The position numbers and the translations under genes were made by a program. Below are positions 25,382-34,061 of a stretch of 64,000 nucleotides of DNA, piece by piece. Location: the NCBI GenBank assembly GCA_020849275.1, contig JADLGO010000024.1, forward strand, positions 39,283 through 103,282, written 5' to 3'. Each line of letters starts with the position of its first letter. The first letter of the stretch is position 1. This stretch comes from Chthonomonadales bacterium. Its GTDB lineage: Bacteria; Armatimonadota; Chthonomonadetes; Chthonomonadales; CAJBBX01. Below the pieces are notes generated by a model. It saw only the letters and a list, made by a program, of their open reading frames with translations. It searched no databases and was not told the origin of the DNA.

Positions 25382-28300
25382 GCGCGGCCGGGAGCGCGCG
25401 GCGCCTCACCGTCGCGGCCTTCTGCCTTCTCGCCGTCCTCGCGGCGGCGCGCGCTCGGGCCGGGCAGGGGCAGCCGATCCGCGCGGCGCACTACCCGGCG
25501 CTCTCCCCGGACGGGAGCGCGCTCTGCTTCTCGTACCGCGGCGACCTCTGGAGCGTTGCCGCGGGCGGCGGCGCTGCGACGCGGCTTACGGTGCACCTTG
25601 CCTACGATGCCTACCCGCGCTGGTCACCCGATGGCCGATGGATCGCGTTCTCCTCGAACCGCGACGGCAACTACGATGTGTTCCTCGTGCCGGCCGTGGG
25701 CGGCGAGGCCCGCCAGGTGACCTGCCACCCCGCAGACGACGTGGTGTGCGACTGGTCGCCGGACGGCAGCCGGATCCTCTTCTCGTCGCAGCGCGATGGC
25801 CGATTCCCGGACCTCTACACGGTCGGTGTGCAGGATCGGCGCCTCGCGCGACTCACGCACGACGACACGCCCTGCCAGTACGCTTGCTTCGAGGCGGACG
25901 GCCAGGGTGTCGTCTACGCGCGGGGCGGTCAGCCCTGGTGGCGCCCGGCTTACCGGGGCAGCCGCAACACCGACGTGTACGCGCTCGCCGGGCCGGCCGC
26001 CGCGCCGGTTGCCCGCGCCCGGAGCGCCGGCTACGACGGCTGGCCCCTCGTGTCGCGCCGGCCCGGCACGGTTTACTTCGTTAGCGACCGCTCGGGTACC
26101 GCGAACCTCTGGCGCATGGACGGTCGCGCGGAGCCGCGCGCCGTCACCGACCATCGCGGCGACGGCGTGCGGTTCCCGACCATCGCCCGCGACGGCAGCC
26201 GCATCGCCTACGAGTATGCCTTCGGCATCTGGACGCTCGACACGAAGCCTGGCTCGCGCCCGGCCGAGCTTCGCATCTACGCTCCCTCCGATCGGCCCGA
26301 CACCCCGACGCGCCACGAGGTGCTCGGCGATGGCGCCTCCGACCTGGCGGTCTCACCGGATGGCTCGGCCCTGGCGTTCGCGCTGCGCGGCGACATATGG
26401 ACCTGCAAGGCCGCTGGCGGGGACTGCCGACGGCTAACGAGCACGAGCGCGCCGGAGTACGAGCCGGCCTGGTCGCCAGACGGCAGGCGCATCGCCTGTG
26501 CGGCCGCGCGCAATGGGAGCCTGGACATCGTCTCCGTCGACGTTGAGACGCGCGCCGAGACGCCACTGGCCGCCGATGCGGCGAACGAGACGCGGCCCGC
26601 GTTCGCGCCGGACGGGCGGTTCCTGGCCTACGTGCGGCAGGGGGGCGCGAGCCCGGGGCTCTGCGTGGCTCCCCTCGGCCCCGACGGCGGGGCTCCGAAA
26701 GAGCCGGCTGCTCTCGTGGCGCCCGGCAACATCGGTCCGTTCGCGTGGGCGCCGGACTCCAGGTGGCTGTGCTACGCGCGGCGTGACGCCACGAGCACCA
26801 CCGACCTCTGGGTAGTCCCGGCCGTGGGAGGCACGCCCGTCAACGTAACCCGCTACCCCGGCATGAACGGCGGGCCGGCGTGGACGCGCGATGGACGCCA
26901 TCTGCTCTTCGTCTCGACGCGGGGTGTGCCGCCGCGTGCCGGGCCGCCGAACCTGCTGAAGTTGGAGTTGGCGCCGACGCCCGACGCGAGCAGCGCGCGC
27001 CGGCCGGCCGATCCGCCTGGTGACGAAGGCGCGGTGGGCGGCCCCGCGGCGCAGGCGCAGCGCCCCCGGCCGGTGGCGCCGACCGCGCCGGAGCCGGGCC
27101 AGCCCGGTCTACCGCCGTCTCCGCCGATCCCGCCGCGTGCCTCGGCGGTACGGATCGAGATGGACGGCATCGAGGACCGCGCCCGCCCGCTGACCTCCTT
27201 TCGCGACGGGGTGACGGAGTTCGCCGTGGCGCCGGACGCTCGCACGGTCGCGTTCGCCGCCGCGGTCGGGGGACAGCCGGCCTGGTGGTTGGCGGATGTC
27301 GCGACCGGGGCCGTCATGCGAGTCGCGCCGGCCCCGAGCCTTGCCGGGAGCCCGGAGTGGCTGCCGGACGGCTCGGCATTGGTCTACCTGGGACGCGGCG
27401 GGACCCTTCATCGCCTTGCGCGCGGCTCGGCGGCGGCGTCCGACATCGCGTTCCGCGCGACGCTCGACACGGACGAGCGCGTCCAGCGCCTCGAGGCCTT
27501 CCGTGAGGCATGGCGCGTGCTGCGCGATCGCTTCTACGACGCCTCCATGCATGGGAAGGACTGGTCGGCGCTACGCGCGAAGTACGAGCCCTTGGTGGCG
27601 GAGACGGTGACGACGGAGGACTACCGCTGGCTGCTGGTTTCCATGCTCGGTGAGCTCAACGCCTCCCACGTGGGGGCCACGCCGCCCGGCCAGGGTGGCG
27701 GGCCGAGGCCCTTCGCCGCGGAGCTTGGCCTGCGGTTCGACGAGGCGTACGCCGGGCCCGGCCTTCGCGTGGCCGAGGTGCTGTCGGACGGCCCCACCGA
27801 CGAGGCAGGCTCGCACGTCTACGCTGGCGAGTATGTGATGGCGGTCGACGGCAAGCCGGTCACCTTCGGCGAGGGGCTCTACGAGGCGATCCGGGACTCG
27901 GCGGACTCGACAGTAACGCTGACCGTGGGCATGCGGCCGACGGCGGACGGCGCCCGGAGCGTGAAGGTGCGCCCGGCCTCGGCGGCGCGCACTCGCGGGC
28001 TCGAGCAGGAGCGCTGGGTGAGGGCCAAGCGCCGTGAGGTAGAACGGCTGAGCGGTGGGGCCGTGGCGTACCTGTGCATCCGGCAGATGGACCGTTCGAG
28101 CCTCGATCGCTTCGAGCGCGAGCTGTTCGGCGACGCGCAGGCCGCCCGCGGACTCGTGATCGACGTTCGCTACAACCCGGGCGGCCGGATCCACGACGAG
28201 CTGCTGGAGATGCTGGCCCGGCGTCCGCATGTCTACGAGGTCCCGCGTGACGGTGAGCGCGCCTCCCAGCCGTTTCGCATCTGGGACCGGCCCGTGGCGC

Positions 28301-28617
28301 TGCTGGTGAACGAGTACTCCGCCAGCGACGCCGAGGTGTTCGCCAACGGGTTCCGCACGCTTAAGCTGGGCCGGATCGTTGGCGTGCCCACCTACGGCGG
28401 CGTAATCGGGACCAGTTCCGTGCGGTTGCTGGACGGCACGACGCTTCGCGTGCCGACGACCGGGTGGTTCACAGCGGACGGCGCCAACCTGGAGAATCGC
28501 GGCGTCGCCCCGGACGTGGAGGTGCCCGACGTGCCGGCGGCGGCCCCGTCGAGGGGCGACGCACAACTCGATGCCGCCGTTCGCATCGTGCTCGACGCCA
28601 TGCGCGACGCGAAGTAG
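25378..28617 (+). CDS. Secreted tricorn-type protease (second of tandem pair)
   Basis: Paralogue of the preceding gene with the same order of domains, 1079 residues: signal peptide (about 1-28), propeller blades with YPALSPDGSALCFSY and YPRWSPDGRWIAFSSN, a Pro/Ala linker around residues 540-590, PDZ-like EYVMAVDGKPVTF, and an S41 domain. The likely catalytic residues are His764 (NASHVGAT), Ser983 with Asp984 (YSASDAEV) and Glu1039 (NLENRGVAPD), so both copies look active. The GG pair in the oxyanion region (DIRDNGGGN in copy 1) reads DVRYNPGGR here. Its ATG overlaps the first copy's stop, implying coupled synthesis. Divergence between copies is considerable, so the duplication is not recent. 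Confidence 0.92.
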   Translation: MSAAGSARRLTVAAFCLLAVLAAARARAGQGQPIRAAHYPALSPDGSALCFSYRGDLWSVAAGGGAATRLTVHLAYDAYPRWSPDGRWIAFSSNRDGNYDVFLVPAVGGEARQVTCHPADDVVCDWSPDGSRILFSSQRDGRFPDLYTVGVQDRRLARLTHDDTPCQYACFEADGQGVVYARGGQPWWRPAYRGSRNTDVYALAGPAAAPVARARSAGYDGWPLVSRRPGTVYFVSDRSGTANLWRMDGRAEPRAVTDHRGDGVRFPTIARDGSRIAYEYAFGIWTLDTKPGSRPAELRIYAPSDRPDTPTRHEVLGDGASDLAVSPDGSALAFALRGDIWTCKAAGGDCRRLTSTSAPEYEPAWSPDGRRIACAAARNGSLDIVSVDVETRAETPLAADAANETRPAFAPDGRFLAYVRQGGASPGLCVAPLGPDGGAPKEPAALVAPGNIGPFAWAPDSRWLCYARRDATSTTDLWVVPAVGGTPVNVTRYPGMNGGPAWTRDGRHLLFVSTRGVPPRAGPPNLLKLELAPTPDASSARRPADPPGDEGAVGGPAAQAQRPRPVAPTAPEPGQPGLPPSPPIPPRASAVRIEMDGIEDRARPLTSFRDGVTEFAVAPDARTVAFAAAVGGQPAWWLADVATGAVMRVAPAPSLAGSPEWLPDGSALVYLGRGGTLHRLARGSAAASDIAFRATLDTDERVQRLEAFREAWRVLRDRFYDASMHGKDWSALRAKYEPLVAETVTTEDYRWLLVSMLGELNASHVGATPPGQGGGPRPFAAELGLRFDEAYAGPGLRVAEVLSDGPTDEAGSHVYAGEYVMAVDGKPVTFGEGLYEAIRDSADSTVTLTVGMRPTADGARSVKVRPASAARTRGLEQERWVRAKRREVERLSGGAVAYLCIRQMDRSSLDRFERELFGDAQAARGLVIDVRYNPGGRIHDELLEMLARRPHVYEVPRDGERASQPFRIWDRPVALLVNEYSASDAEVFANGFRTLKLGRIVGVPTYGGVIGTSSVRLLDGTTLRVPTTGWFTADGANLENRGVAPDVEVPDVPAAAPSRGDAQLDAAVRIVLDAMRDAK

Positions 28618-28646
28618 CGACCCGCCGGGCCAGAGCGCTGTCCGCC

Positions 28647-29678
28647 TCAGAGCAGGCGGCCCTGCCCTCCGTCGCCGCCGCGTTCGCGGTAGGTGAGCCC
28701 CAGGTGCTCGCAGCCGGACCGCGTAATGTAGCGGCCGCGCTGCGTGCGCTGTACGAAGCCAAGCTGCATCAGAAACGGCTCGCACACGTCCTCGATCGTG
28801 TCTCGCTCCTCACCGAGCGCGGCCGCCATCGTCTCGACGCCGACCGGGCCGCCCTCATACTTCTCAGCGATCGCGCGCAGGTACTTGCGGTCGAAGTCGT
28901 CGAGGCCGAGGGCATCGATCTGCAGGAGGCGCATGGTGTCGTCCGCCGTCTCGCGCCTCACGGTGCCGTCCGCGCGCACCTGCGCGTAGTCACGGCACCG
29001 CCGTAGCAGACGATTGGCGATGCGGGGCGTGCCGCGCGCCCGCCGAGCGATCTCGACCGCGCCGTCCGGCGACACCGCCACGCCAAGGATGCCCGCTGAG
29101 CGCCGCACGATGGTCGTCAGGTCATCGACGTCGTAGAACTCGAAGTAGAAGTGCATCCCGAAGCGGTCGCGAAGGGGCGAGGAGAGCAGGCCGGCGCGCG
29201 TCGTCGCGCCGATCAGCGTGAACGGAGGCAGGGGAAGGCGCATCGTGCGCGCACTCGGCCCCTTCCCGATCACCAGGTCGAGGGTGAAGTCCTCCATCGC
29301 GGGGTAGAGGATCTCCTCCACGGCTCGATTGAGGCGGTGGATCTCGTCGATGAACAGGATGCTCCCGGCCTCGAGGTTCGTGAGCACGGCGGCGAGGTCG
29401 CCCGGCCGCTCGATGGCGGGCCCGGATGTGGTGCGGACCGATGCATCCATCTCGTGCGCGCAGACTAGGCTGAGCGTCGTCTTGCCGAGGCCCGGAGGCC
29501 CGTAGAGCAGGGTGTGGTCGAGCGAATCGCCGCGCCCGCGCGCGGCGTCGACCGCTATGCGAAGGTTCTCGCGGATAGTTGGCTGTCCGATGAACTCGGC
29601 GAGCCGGCGCGGGCGCAGGCTCGGCTCGCCCTCGTCGTCGCTCAGATGATGCGGATCCACGATGCGTTCGTCGTCCAT
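28647..29678 (-). CDS. ruvB: Holliday junction branch migration helicase RuvB
   Basis: Hexameric AAA+ motor that drives branch migration with RuvA. The 343-residue product starts [10 protein letters not shown] and has [12 protein letters not shown], Walker A GPPGLGKT (60-67), Walker B DEIH (111-114), the sensor-1 segment [11 protein letters not shown], the arginine-finger region SPLRDRFG and the C-terminal winged helix with [14 protein letters not shown]. Length is typical. ATG 29678 is chosen because all known RuvB proteins start there; the frame upstream to 30182 is antisense to the next gene. ruvA and ruvC are not adjacent. It is convergent with the tricorn operon and has its own promoter at 29738-29767. 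Confidence 0.97.
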   Translation of the reverse strand: MDDERIVDPHHLSDDEGEPSLRPRRLAEFIGQPTIRENLRIAVDAARGRGDSLDHTLLYGPPGLGKTTLSLVCAHEMDASVRTTSGPAIERPGDLAAVLTNLEAGSILFIDEIHRLNRAVEEILYPAMEDFTLDLVIGKGPSARTMRLPLPPFTLIGATTRAGLLSSPLRDRFGMHFYFEFYDVDDLTTIVRRSAGILGVAVSPDGAVEIARRARGTPRIANRLLRRCRDYAQVRADGTVRRETADDTMRLLQIDALGLDDFDRKYLRAIAEKYEGGPVGVETMAAALGEERDTIEDVCEPFLMQLGFVQRTQRGRYITRSGCEHLGLTYRERGGDGGQGRLL

Positions 29679-29737
29679 GGCTACCCCGCGTCTCAGGCTC
29701 CGGCCGCGGCGAGCAAGTGCCCCGCCGTGCGCACGGT

Positions 29738-29767
29738 AGAATAGCAGACAAAAGTCCATCTTGTCAA
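29738..29767 (-). promoter_or_regulatory. Probable sigma-70 promoter for ruvB
   Basis: Minus strand TTGACA (29767-29762), an 18-base spacer and TATTCT (29743-29738). The start would be near 29731, giving about a 53-base leader to ATG 29678. No LexA-type inverted repeat (e.g. GAAC-N4-GTTC) was seen next to it. Confidence 0.7.
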
Positions 29768-29829
29768 GGGCGCGCCGCTCCGCTAGGCTTGTGCTGCCGC
29801 CACGTGGGCCGGCATCCACGGAGGAACCC

Positions 29830-31515
29830 TTGCTGCTCCGCACCCTGGTTCGCACGGCGTTGCTCGGCGCCGCCCTGCTGGGTCTTGCCCCGGCAGACGC
29901 GCACCCGCAGTCCGCGCCGGCCGCCCTGACCGCCGATCCGCGGCTCGCCCGGCCCGTGCGCGTTGCGGCTCCGGGCGGCACGGTGCGCGACCTGCTGGCG
30001 CGCCTCGCCGAGGTTACCGGCGCGCCGCTGTCGGCCTCGGCGGCGCTGGCGGAGCGGCGCGTCGCGGCTTTCTGCCCGGCCGGCGAGGCGGCGGGCCACG
30101 TGCTCGGCCATCTGGCGGAGCTCTTCGGCGCAGAGTGGGTCGCTGACGGAGGCGGCTTCCGGCTCGCGCTCACGGCCCACACGCGGCGTACGGCCGAGCG
30201 TTTGCGGCTCGCCGCGGCGGCGGCCGCGGAGGCCGCCGCCGCGCAGTATGTGCGCGCGCTCGACGAGGACCCGCAGGCCCTGGCCCGGCGCGCCGAAGAC
30301 GACCCTGTGCGCGCCTATCTCGCCAACCCGGACACGCGCGCCGGGTTGACCCTGTACGCGGCGCTATCGACCCGCCAGCGGCGTGACCTGTGGACTCGCG
30401 GGCGGCTGACGATGCCCTTCGTCGCGCTCAGCACCTCCCAGCAGCGCGCCGCCGCAGGCATACTGGCGGACCTGCGCGCGCGCCTGGCCCACTCGGCCGA
30501 CCTGCACCGCGCGAGCCCCGACGTGCGCGTCGACGTGCCCGATGCCGACGCGCTCGCCTCGGGCGCGGTGCAGTTTCGCGTGCGTCGCATGGCGGGCTCG
30601 CGGCTGCTGTCGCTGTACCTGCCCGGCGCCGGCATGGACCTGGCCGTGCTCCCCCCCGACGCCGGCGGGTCCGAGCGCACGGACGGTAGCCCCTATGGCG
30701 ACGGCGCATCGCCCGCGCCGACGGACGTTCCGGACGGGGTCGACGTCCGCGCGGCCGGCACGCCGGTTCCGGCGCTCGAGCGGCTGCGCGCGCTCGCCGA
30801 GCGGACCGGGCGCTGCGTGCTGAGCGACTGGTATACGACGGCGCCCCTCGGGCGCGCCGGCGAGGCGGCGGCCGCGCCGGACCGCCCCGAGCGCCTCGCC
30901 GCCCTGGACGCGTTCGCCGACCGCATGACGTCCCGTTGGTGGATCGATGGCTCGGCGCTCCTTTTCCGAGCGCGTGACTGGTACGTGCGCGACGAGACCG
31001 AGGTGCCCGCCTCCGTGTACGGTCGCGTCGCCGCCGACCTCGTGGACGAGGCGCGCGGTCCCATCTCGGCGCTGCTGGACCTGGCCACGCTCTCCCCGGC
31101 TCAGATGGCCGGGATCTCGGCGCGCTACAGCCCGCTTGCTGACCCGGCGCAGCTCGACGGGCTGCCGGAGTTGCTGCGGCTCCTCTCGGCGATGCCCCCG
31201 GCGCGAGCGAGGCGGCTCCTGGGGCCCGAGACGGAGGGCATCACCCACGCAGACCTGCCCGTTCGGGCGCGCGGCCTCTTGCCCGCGTTCGCCCTCGCGC
31301 GCGACTTGCTGACGCCCGTGCCCGATCCGCCCGCCTTCCTCGTGCAGGCCGCATGGGCGCCACAGGCAGGGCGGCCACCGAACGCGCCCGCGGCGGTACG
31401 CGTTGAGGTCCGCTGGGCGCTCGGGCGCAACGCGGGTATGTTCGTGGTCTTCCTGCCGGAACACGAGCCCGGCGGCGGCTCGCCGGCGGTGGTGTCGCCC
31501 GCCGAGGAGGGGTGA
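29830..31515 (+). CDS. Unrecognised secreted protein with two STN-like modules
   Basis: Exported protein of 561 residues, not matched to a known family. A signal peptide spans about residues 1-25 ([16 protein letters not shown]). Two segments look like divergent copies of an STN/secretin-N-type module. The first, about residues 40-115, has [19 protein letters not shown] and ends in [12 protein letters not shown]. The second, about 315-390, has [20 protein letters not shown] and ends in [14 protein letters not shown]. Between them lies an Ala-rich helix and a beta region. The start TTG 29830 has GGAGGA 5 bases upstream; earlier in-frame codons lack a ribosome site. Its stop overlaps the hybrid kinase gene, implying joint function, perhaps as the sensory or envelope partner. 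Confidence 0.65.
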   Translation: MLLRTLVRTALLGAALLGLAPADAHPQSAPAALTADPRLARPVRVAAPGGTVRDLLARLAEVTGAPLSASAALAERRVAAFCPAGEAAGHVLGHLAELFGAEWVADGGGFRLALTAHTRRTAERLRLAAAAAAEAAAAQYVRALDEDPQALARRAEDDPVRAYLANPDTRAGLTLYAALSTRQRRDLWTRGRLTMPFVALSTSQQRAAAGILADLRARLAHSADLHRASPDVRVDVPDADALASGAVQFRVRRMAGSRLLSLYLPGAGMDLAVLPPDAGGSERTDGSPYGDGASPAPTDVPDGVDVRAAGTPVPALERLRALAERTGRCVLSDWYTTAPLGRAGEAAAAPDRPERLAALDAFADRMTSRWWIDGSALLFRARDWYVRDETEVPASVYGRVAADLVDEARGPISALLDLATLSPAQMAGISARYSPLADPAQLDGLPELLRLLSAMPPARARRLLGPETEGITHADLPVRARGLLPAFALARDLLTPVPDPPAFLVQAAWAPQAGRPPNAPAAVRVEVRWALGRNAGMFVVFLPEHEPGGGSPAVVSPAEEG

Positions 31516-31520
31516 GAGCG

Positions 31521-34061
31521 ATGTCGGCGTCTATCCCAACGGAGGTCGCCGTAGCCGTCACTGGCCGCGACATCAGCGCCTTCTTCGGGTCGGCCGGCAT
31601 GGCGCGCCTGTGGCCGCGGGCGCTCGTCGCCTGGACGCCGAGCGGCCGGGTCATCGGCTGGAATCCCGCCGCGGAGCGCTTGTTTGGGCTGACGGCGGCG
31701 CAGGCGATGGCTCTGCCGGTCGGCGAGGCGCTGCCAGCGCGCATCGCCGCCGGCGGCTCCGGACCGGACCCGCCGCCGCCGATCGATGCGGGGCACGGTG
31801 AGCAATTCGCCGACTGCGTTCTGCGCGACGGCTCAACGGTCGCCTGCGCCTGGTACGAGACCGATGTCCCGGTTCGGGGGGACGAGCCCGGGCCGATCCG
31901 GCTGGCGGTGGCGCGGGACGTGTCGCGCTATCTCCGGGCACAGCGCGAGCACCAGCGCCTTTTCGAGATCGCTACGCTCGCCAACGCCACCGAGTCCCTG
32001 GATGAGATCCTGCTGATGGTGCGCAATACCGTGATCGACCTCGGCGGGTTCGACCGCGCGGGTGTGTGGCTGGTGGAGCGCGGCTGGCTCTGGGGGTCGT
32101 GGGGCACCGACGAGCGGGGGATACTGCGCGACGAGCACGCGTGCGGCGAGCCTCTGGAGGACGTCGCGGTGGAGCTCGCCGACACCAGCGCGGCGGAGAT
32201 CCCCTACCTGATCCGGCAACTCGACCGGCTGTACGTGCCTGGGCGGCCCTCCGTTCCGCTGGAGGAGCCGCTCACCGTGGGCACGATCGCCTTGCGGTCG
32301 CGCGGCGAGCTCGTCGGCATGCTGTTCGTCGACAATCTGCTCACGCGCCGCCCGCTTGCGGAGGAGGAGCTGGCCGCGCTGCTCCCGTTCGGCGAGCAGA
32401 CGGCTGCAGCGATCGCCCGAGCCCGTCTGGTGGCCGAGCGCGGCGCGATGGTGGAGCGGCAACGGCGCCTGATGGGGATCTCCGCGGCCATCGGCGCCAG
32501 CCACGAGCTCGACGGTATCCTGCGCATGGTGCGCGACGCGGTGGTCGAGGTCGCCGGGTTCGACCGCGCGGGCGTCTTCGTCGTTGACCAGGGCATCGTG
32601 CGCGGGGCGTGGGGCACCGACCTGTCGGGGCAGCTTCGCGACGAGCACGACTTTGCGGAGCCGCTCGAAGGGTGGGGGCCGGAGGTAGCCGAGCTCGCCT
32701 CCGGCGCGCGGCGGCACGTGCTCCGCGCGACCGTGGCCGCCAGGCATCGCGCCGCGCACTACGAGGTTATCGTCGCGCTCAACGCGGGCGGCGAGCTGGT
32801 GGGGCTTCTGTGCGTCGATAACGTGATCGGCCACCGTCCCGTGGCCGAGGAGGACGTGAGGCTCCTGCTGCCGTTCGCCGACCAGGCGGCCGTGGCCATC
32901 CACAACGCCCGGCTCTTCCGCGACCTTCGTCGAACGCAGGAGGCGCTGATGCAGTCCGAGAATCTGCGCGCGATCGGCGAGCTTGCCAGCGGAGTAGCCC
33001 ACAACGTCAACAACATACTGACCGCCGTCCTCGGCTACGCCGAGCTCATCGAGCAGGAGCAGAGCTCGCTCACACGTGTGCGCCACTACGCCAGGATCGT
33101 CGCCAGAGCGGCCATGGACGGGGCCGAGGTTGTGCGGCGCGTGCAGGAGTTCGCCCGGCGCGACGGAGGAGAGCCCACCGGAGCGTGCGACCTGAGCGCG
33201 GTGGCGAGCGAGGCCGTCGAGCTCACGCGGCCGGCGTGGCAGAACCAGGCCAGCTCGCGCGGCGCGTCGATCGGCGTGCGCTGCAATCTGCCGGCTACGC
33301 TGCCCGCGTCCGGGTCCGCCGCCGACATCCGCGAGGTGCTGGTCAACCTGATCGGCAACGCTGTGGACGCGATGCCCGCCGGAGGCGACATCGGCATACG
33401 CGGCTACCTCGACGGTACAACGCCGGTCCTGGAGGTGAGCGATACGGGAATTGGAATGGACTCGCAGACGCGCGGCCGCATCTTCGAGCCGTTCTTCACC
33501 ACCAAGGGACCGGGCCGCGGGACGGGCCTCGGGCTCTCGGTGGCCTGGGGCATCGTGATGCGTAACGGCGGTCAGATCGAGGTGGAGACCGAGCCCGGCA
33601 TGGGCGCGCTGTTCCGACTGCGGCTGCGCTCCGCCCGCGCATGCCGGGCGCCGCGCGACGCGGTGGACGCGCAGCCTCCGGATCTCCGCGGCGCGACGCT
33701 GCTGGTGGTGGACGACGAGCCGGCCGTGGCGGGCAGCGTGGCGGAAGGGCTGCGGGCCTCCGGAGCGCGCGTCGCCGTGGCGTCCGGCGGCGTCGAGGCG
33801 CTCGACTGGCTCGCCGCGCACGCCCAGGATTGCGACGCCATCGTGACTGATCACGCTATGCTCGGCATGAACGGGCTGGCGCTGCTCGCCGCGGTCCGTG
33901 ACCGCTACCCGCAAGTGCGCCGGATGCTGCTCTCGGGCTGGGGCGCCTTTCCGCCGGACGCGCCTGACATGAGCGTGGCACAGTCGGTCGTAGCGAAGCC
34001 GGCCGCGCGCAGGGCGCTGGCCGCCGCCCTGAGCGACCTGCTCACGCGGCCGCCGAACTAG
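31521..34061 (+). CDS. Hybrid sensor histidine kinase (PAS-GAF-GAF-HisKA-HATPase-REC)
   Basis: Cytoplasmic sensor kinase of 846 residues with no membrane helices. A PAS domain lies at about 25-130 (VAWTPSGRVIGWNPAAERLFG), then two GAF domains at about 145-300 and 315-470. These share repeated phrases such as GGFDRAGVWLVE and AGFDRAGVFVVD, so they are internal duplicates. The HisKA phosphoacceptor is His494 in ASGVAHNVNNILTAVLGY, a variant of the usual H-E-x-x-N form. The ATPase domain has an N-box (NLIGNAVDAM) and G-boxes (DTGIGMD, GRGTGLGLS). A receiver domain ends the protein with Asp777 in IVTDHAMLGMNG. ATG 31521 has GGAGGGG upstream; GTG 31512, overlapping the previous stop, is an alternative. 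No separate response regulator lies nearby. The 3' end overlaps the convergent debranching gene by 20 bases. Confidence 0.92.
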   Translation: MSASIPTEVAVAVTGRDISAFFGSAGMARLWPRALVAWTPSGRVIGWNPAAERLFGLTAAQAMALPVGEALPARIAAGGSGPDPPPPIDAGHGEQFADCVLRDGSTVACAWYETDVPVRGDEPGPIRLAVARDVSRYLRAQREHQRLFEIATLANATESLDEILLMVRNTVIDLGGFDRAGVWLVERGWLWGSWGTDERGILRDEHACGEPLEDVAVELADTSAAEIPYLIRQLDRLYVPGRPSVPLEEPLTVGTIALRSRGELVGMLFVDNLLTRRPLAEEELAALLPFGEQTAAAIARARLVAERGAMVERQRRLMGISAAIGASHELDGILRMVRDAVVEVAGFDRAGVFVVDQGIVRGAWGTDLSGQLRDEHDFAEPLEGWGPEVAELASGARRHVLRATVAARHRAAHYEVIVALNAGGELVGLLCVDNVIGHRPVAEEDVRLLLPFADQAAVAIHNARLFRDLRRTQEALMQSENLRAIGELASGVAHNVNNILTAVLGYAELIEQEQSSLTRVRHYARIVARAAMDGAEVVRRVQEFARRDGGEPTGACDLSAVASEAVELTRPAWQNQASSRGASIGVRCNLPATLPASGSAADIREVLVNLIGNAVDAMPAGGDIGIRGYLDGTTPVLEVSDTGIGMDSQTRGRIFEPFFTTKGPGRGTGLGLSVAWGIVMRNGGQIEVETEPGMGALFRLRLRSARACRAPRDAVDAQPPDLRGATLLVVDDEPAVAGSVAEGLRASGARVAVASGGVEALDWLAAHAQDCDAIVTDHAMLGMNGLALLAAVRDRYPQVRRMLLSGWGAFPPDAPDMSVAQSVVAKPAARRALAAALSDLLTRPPN

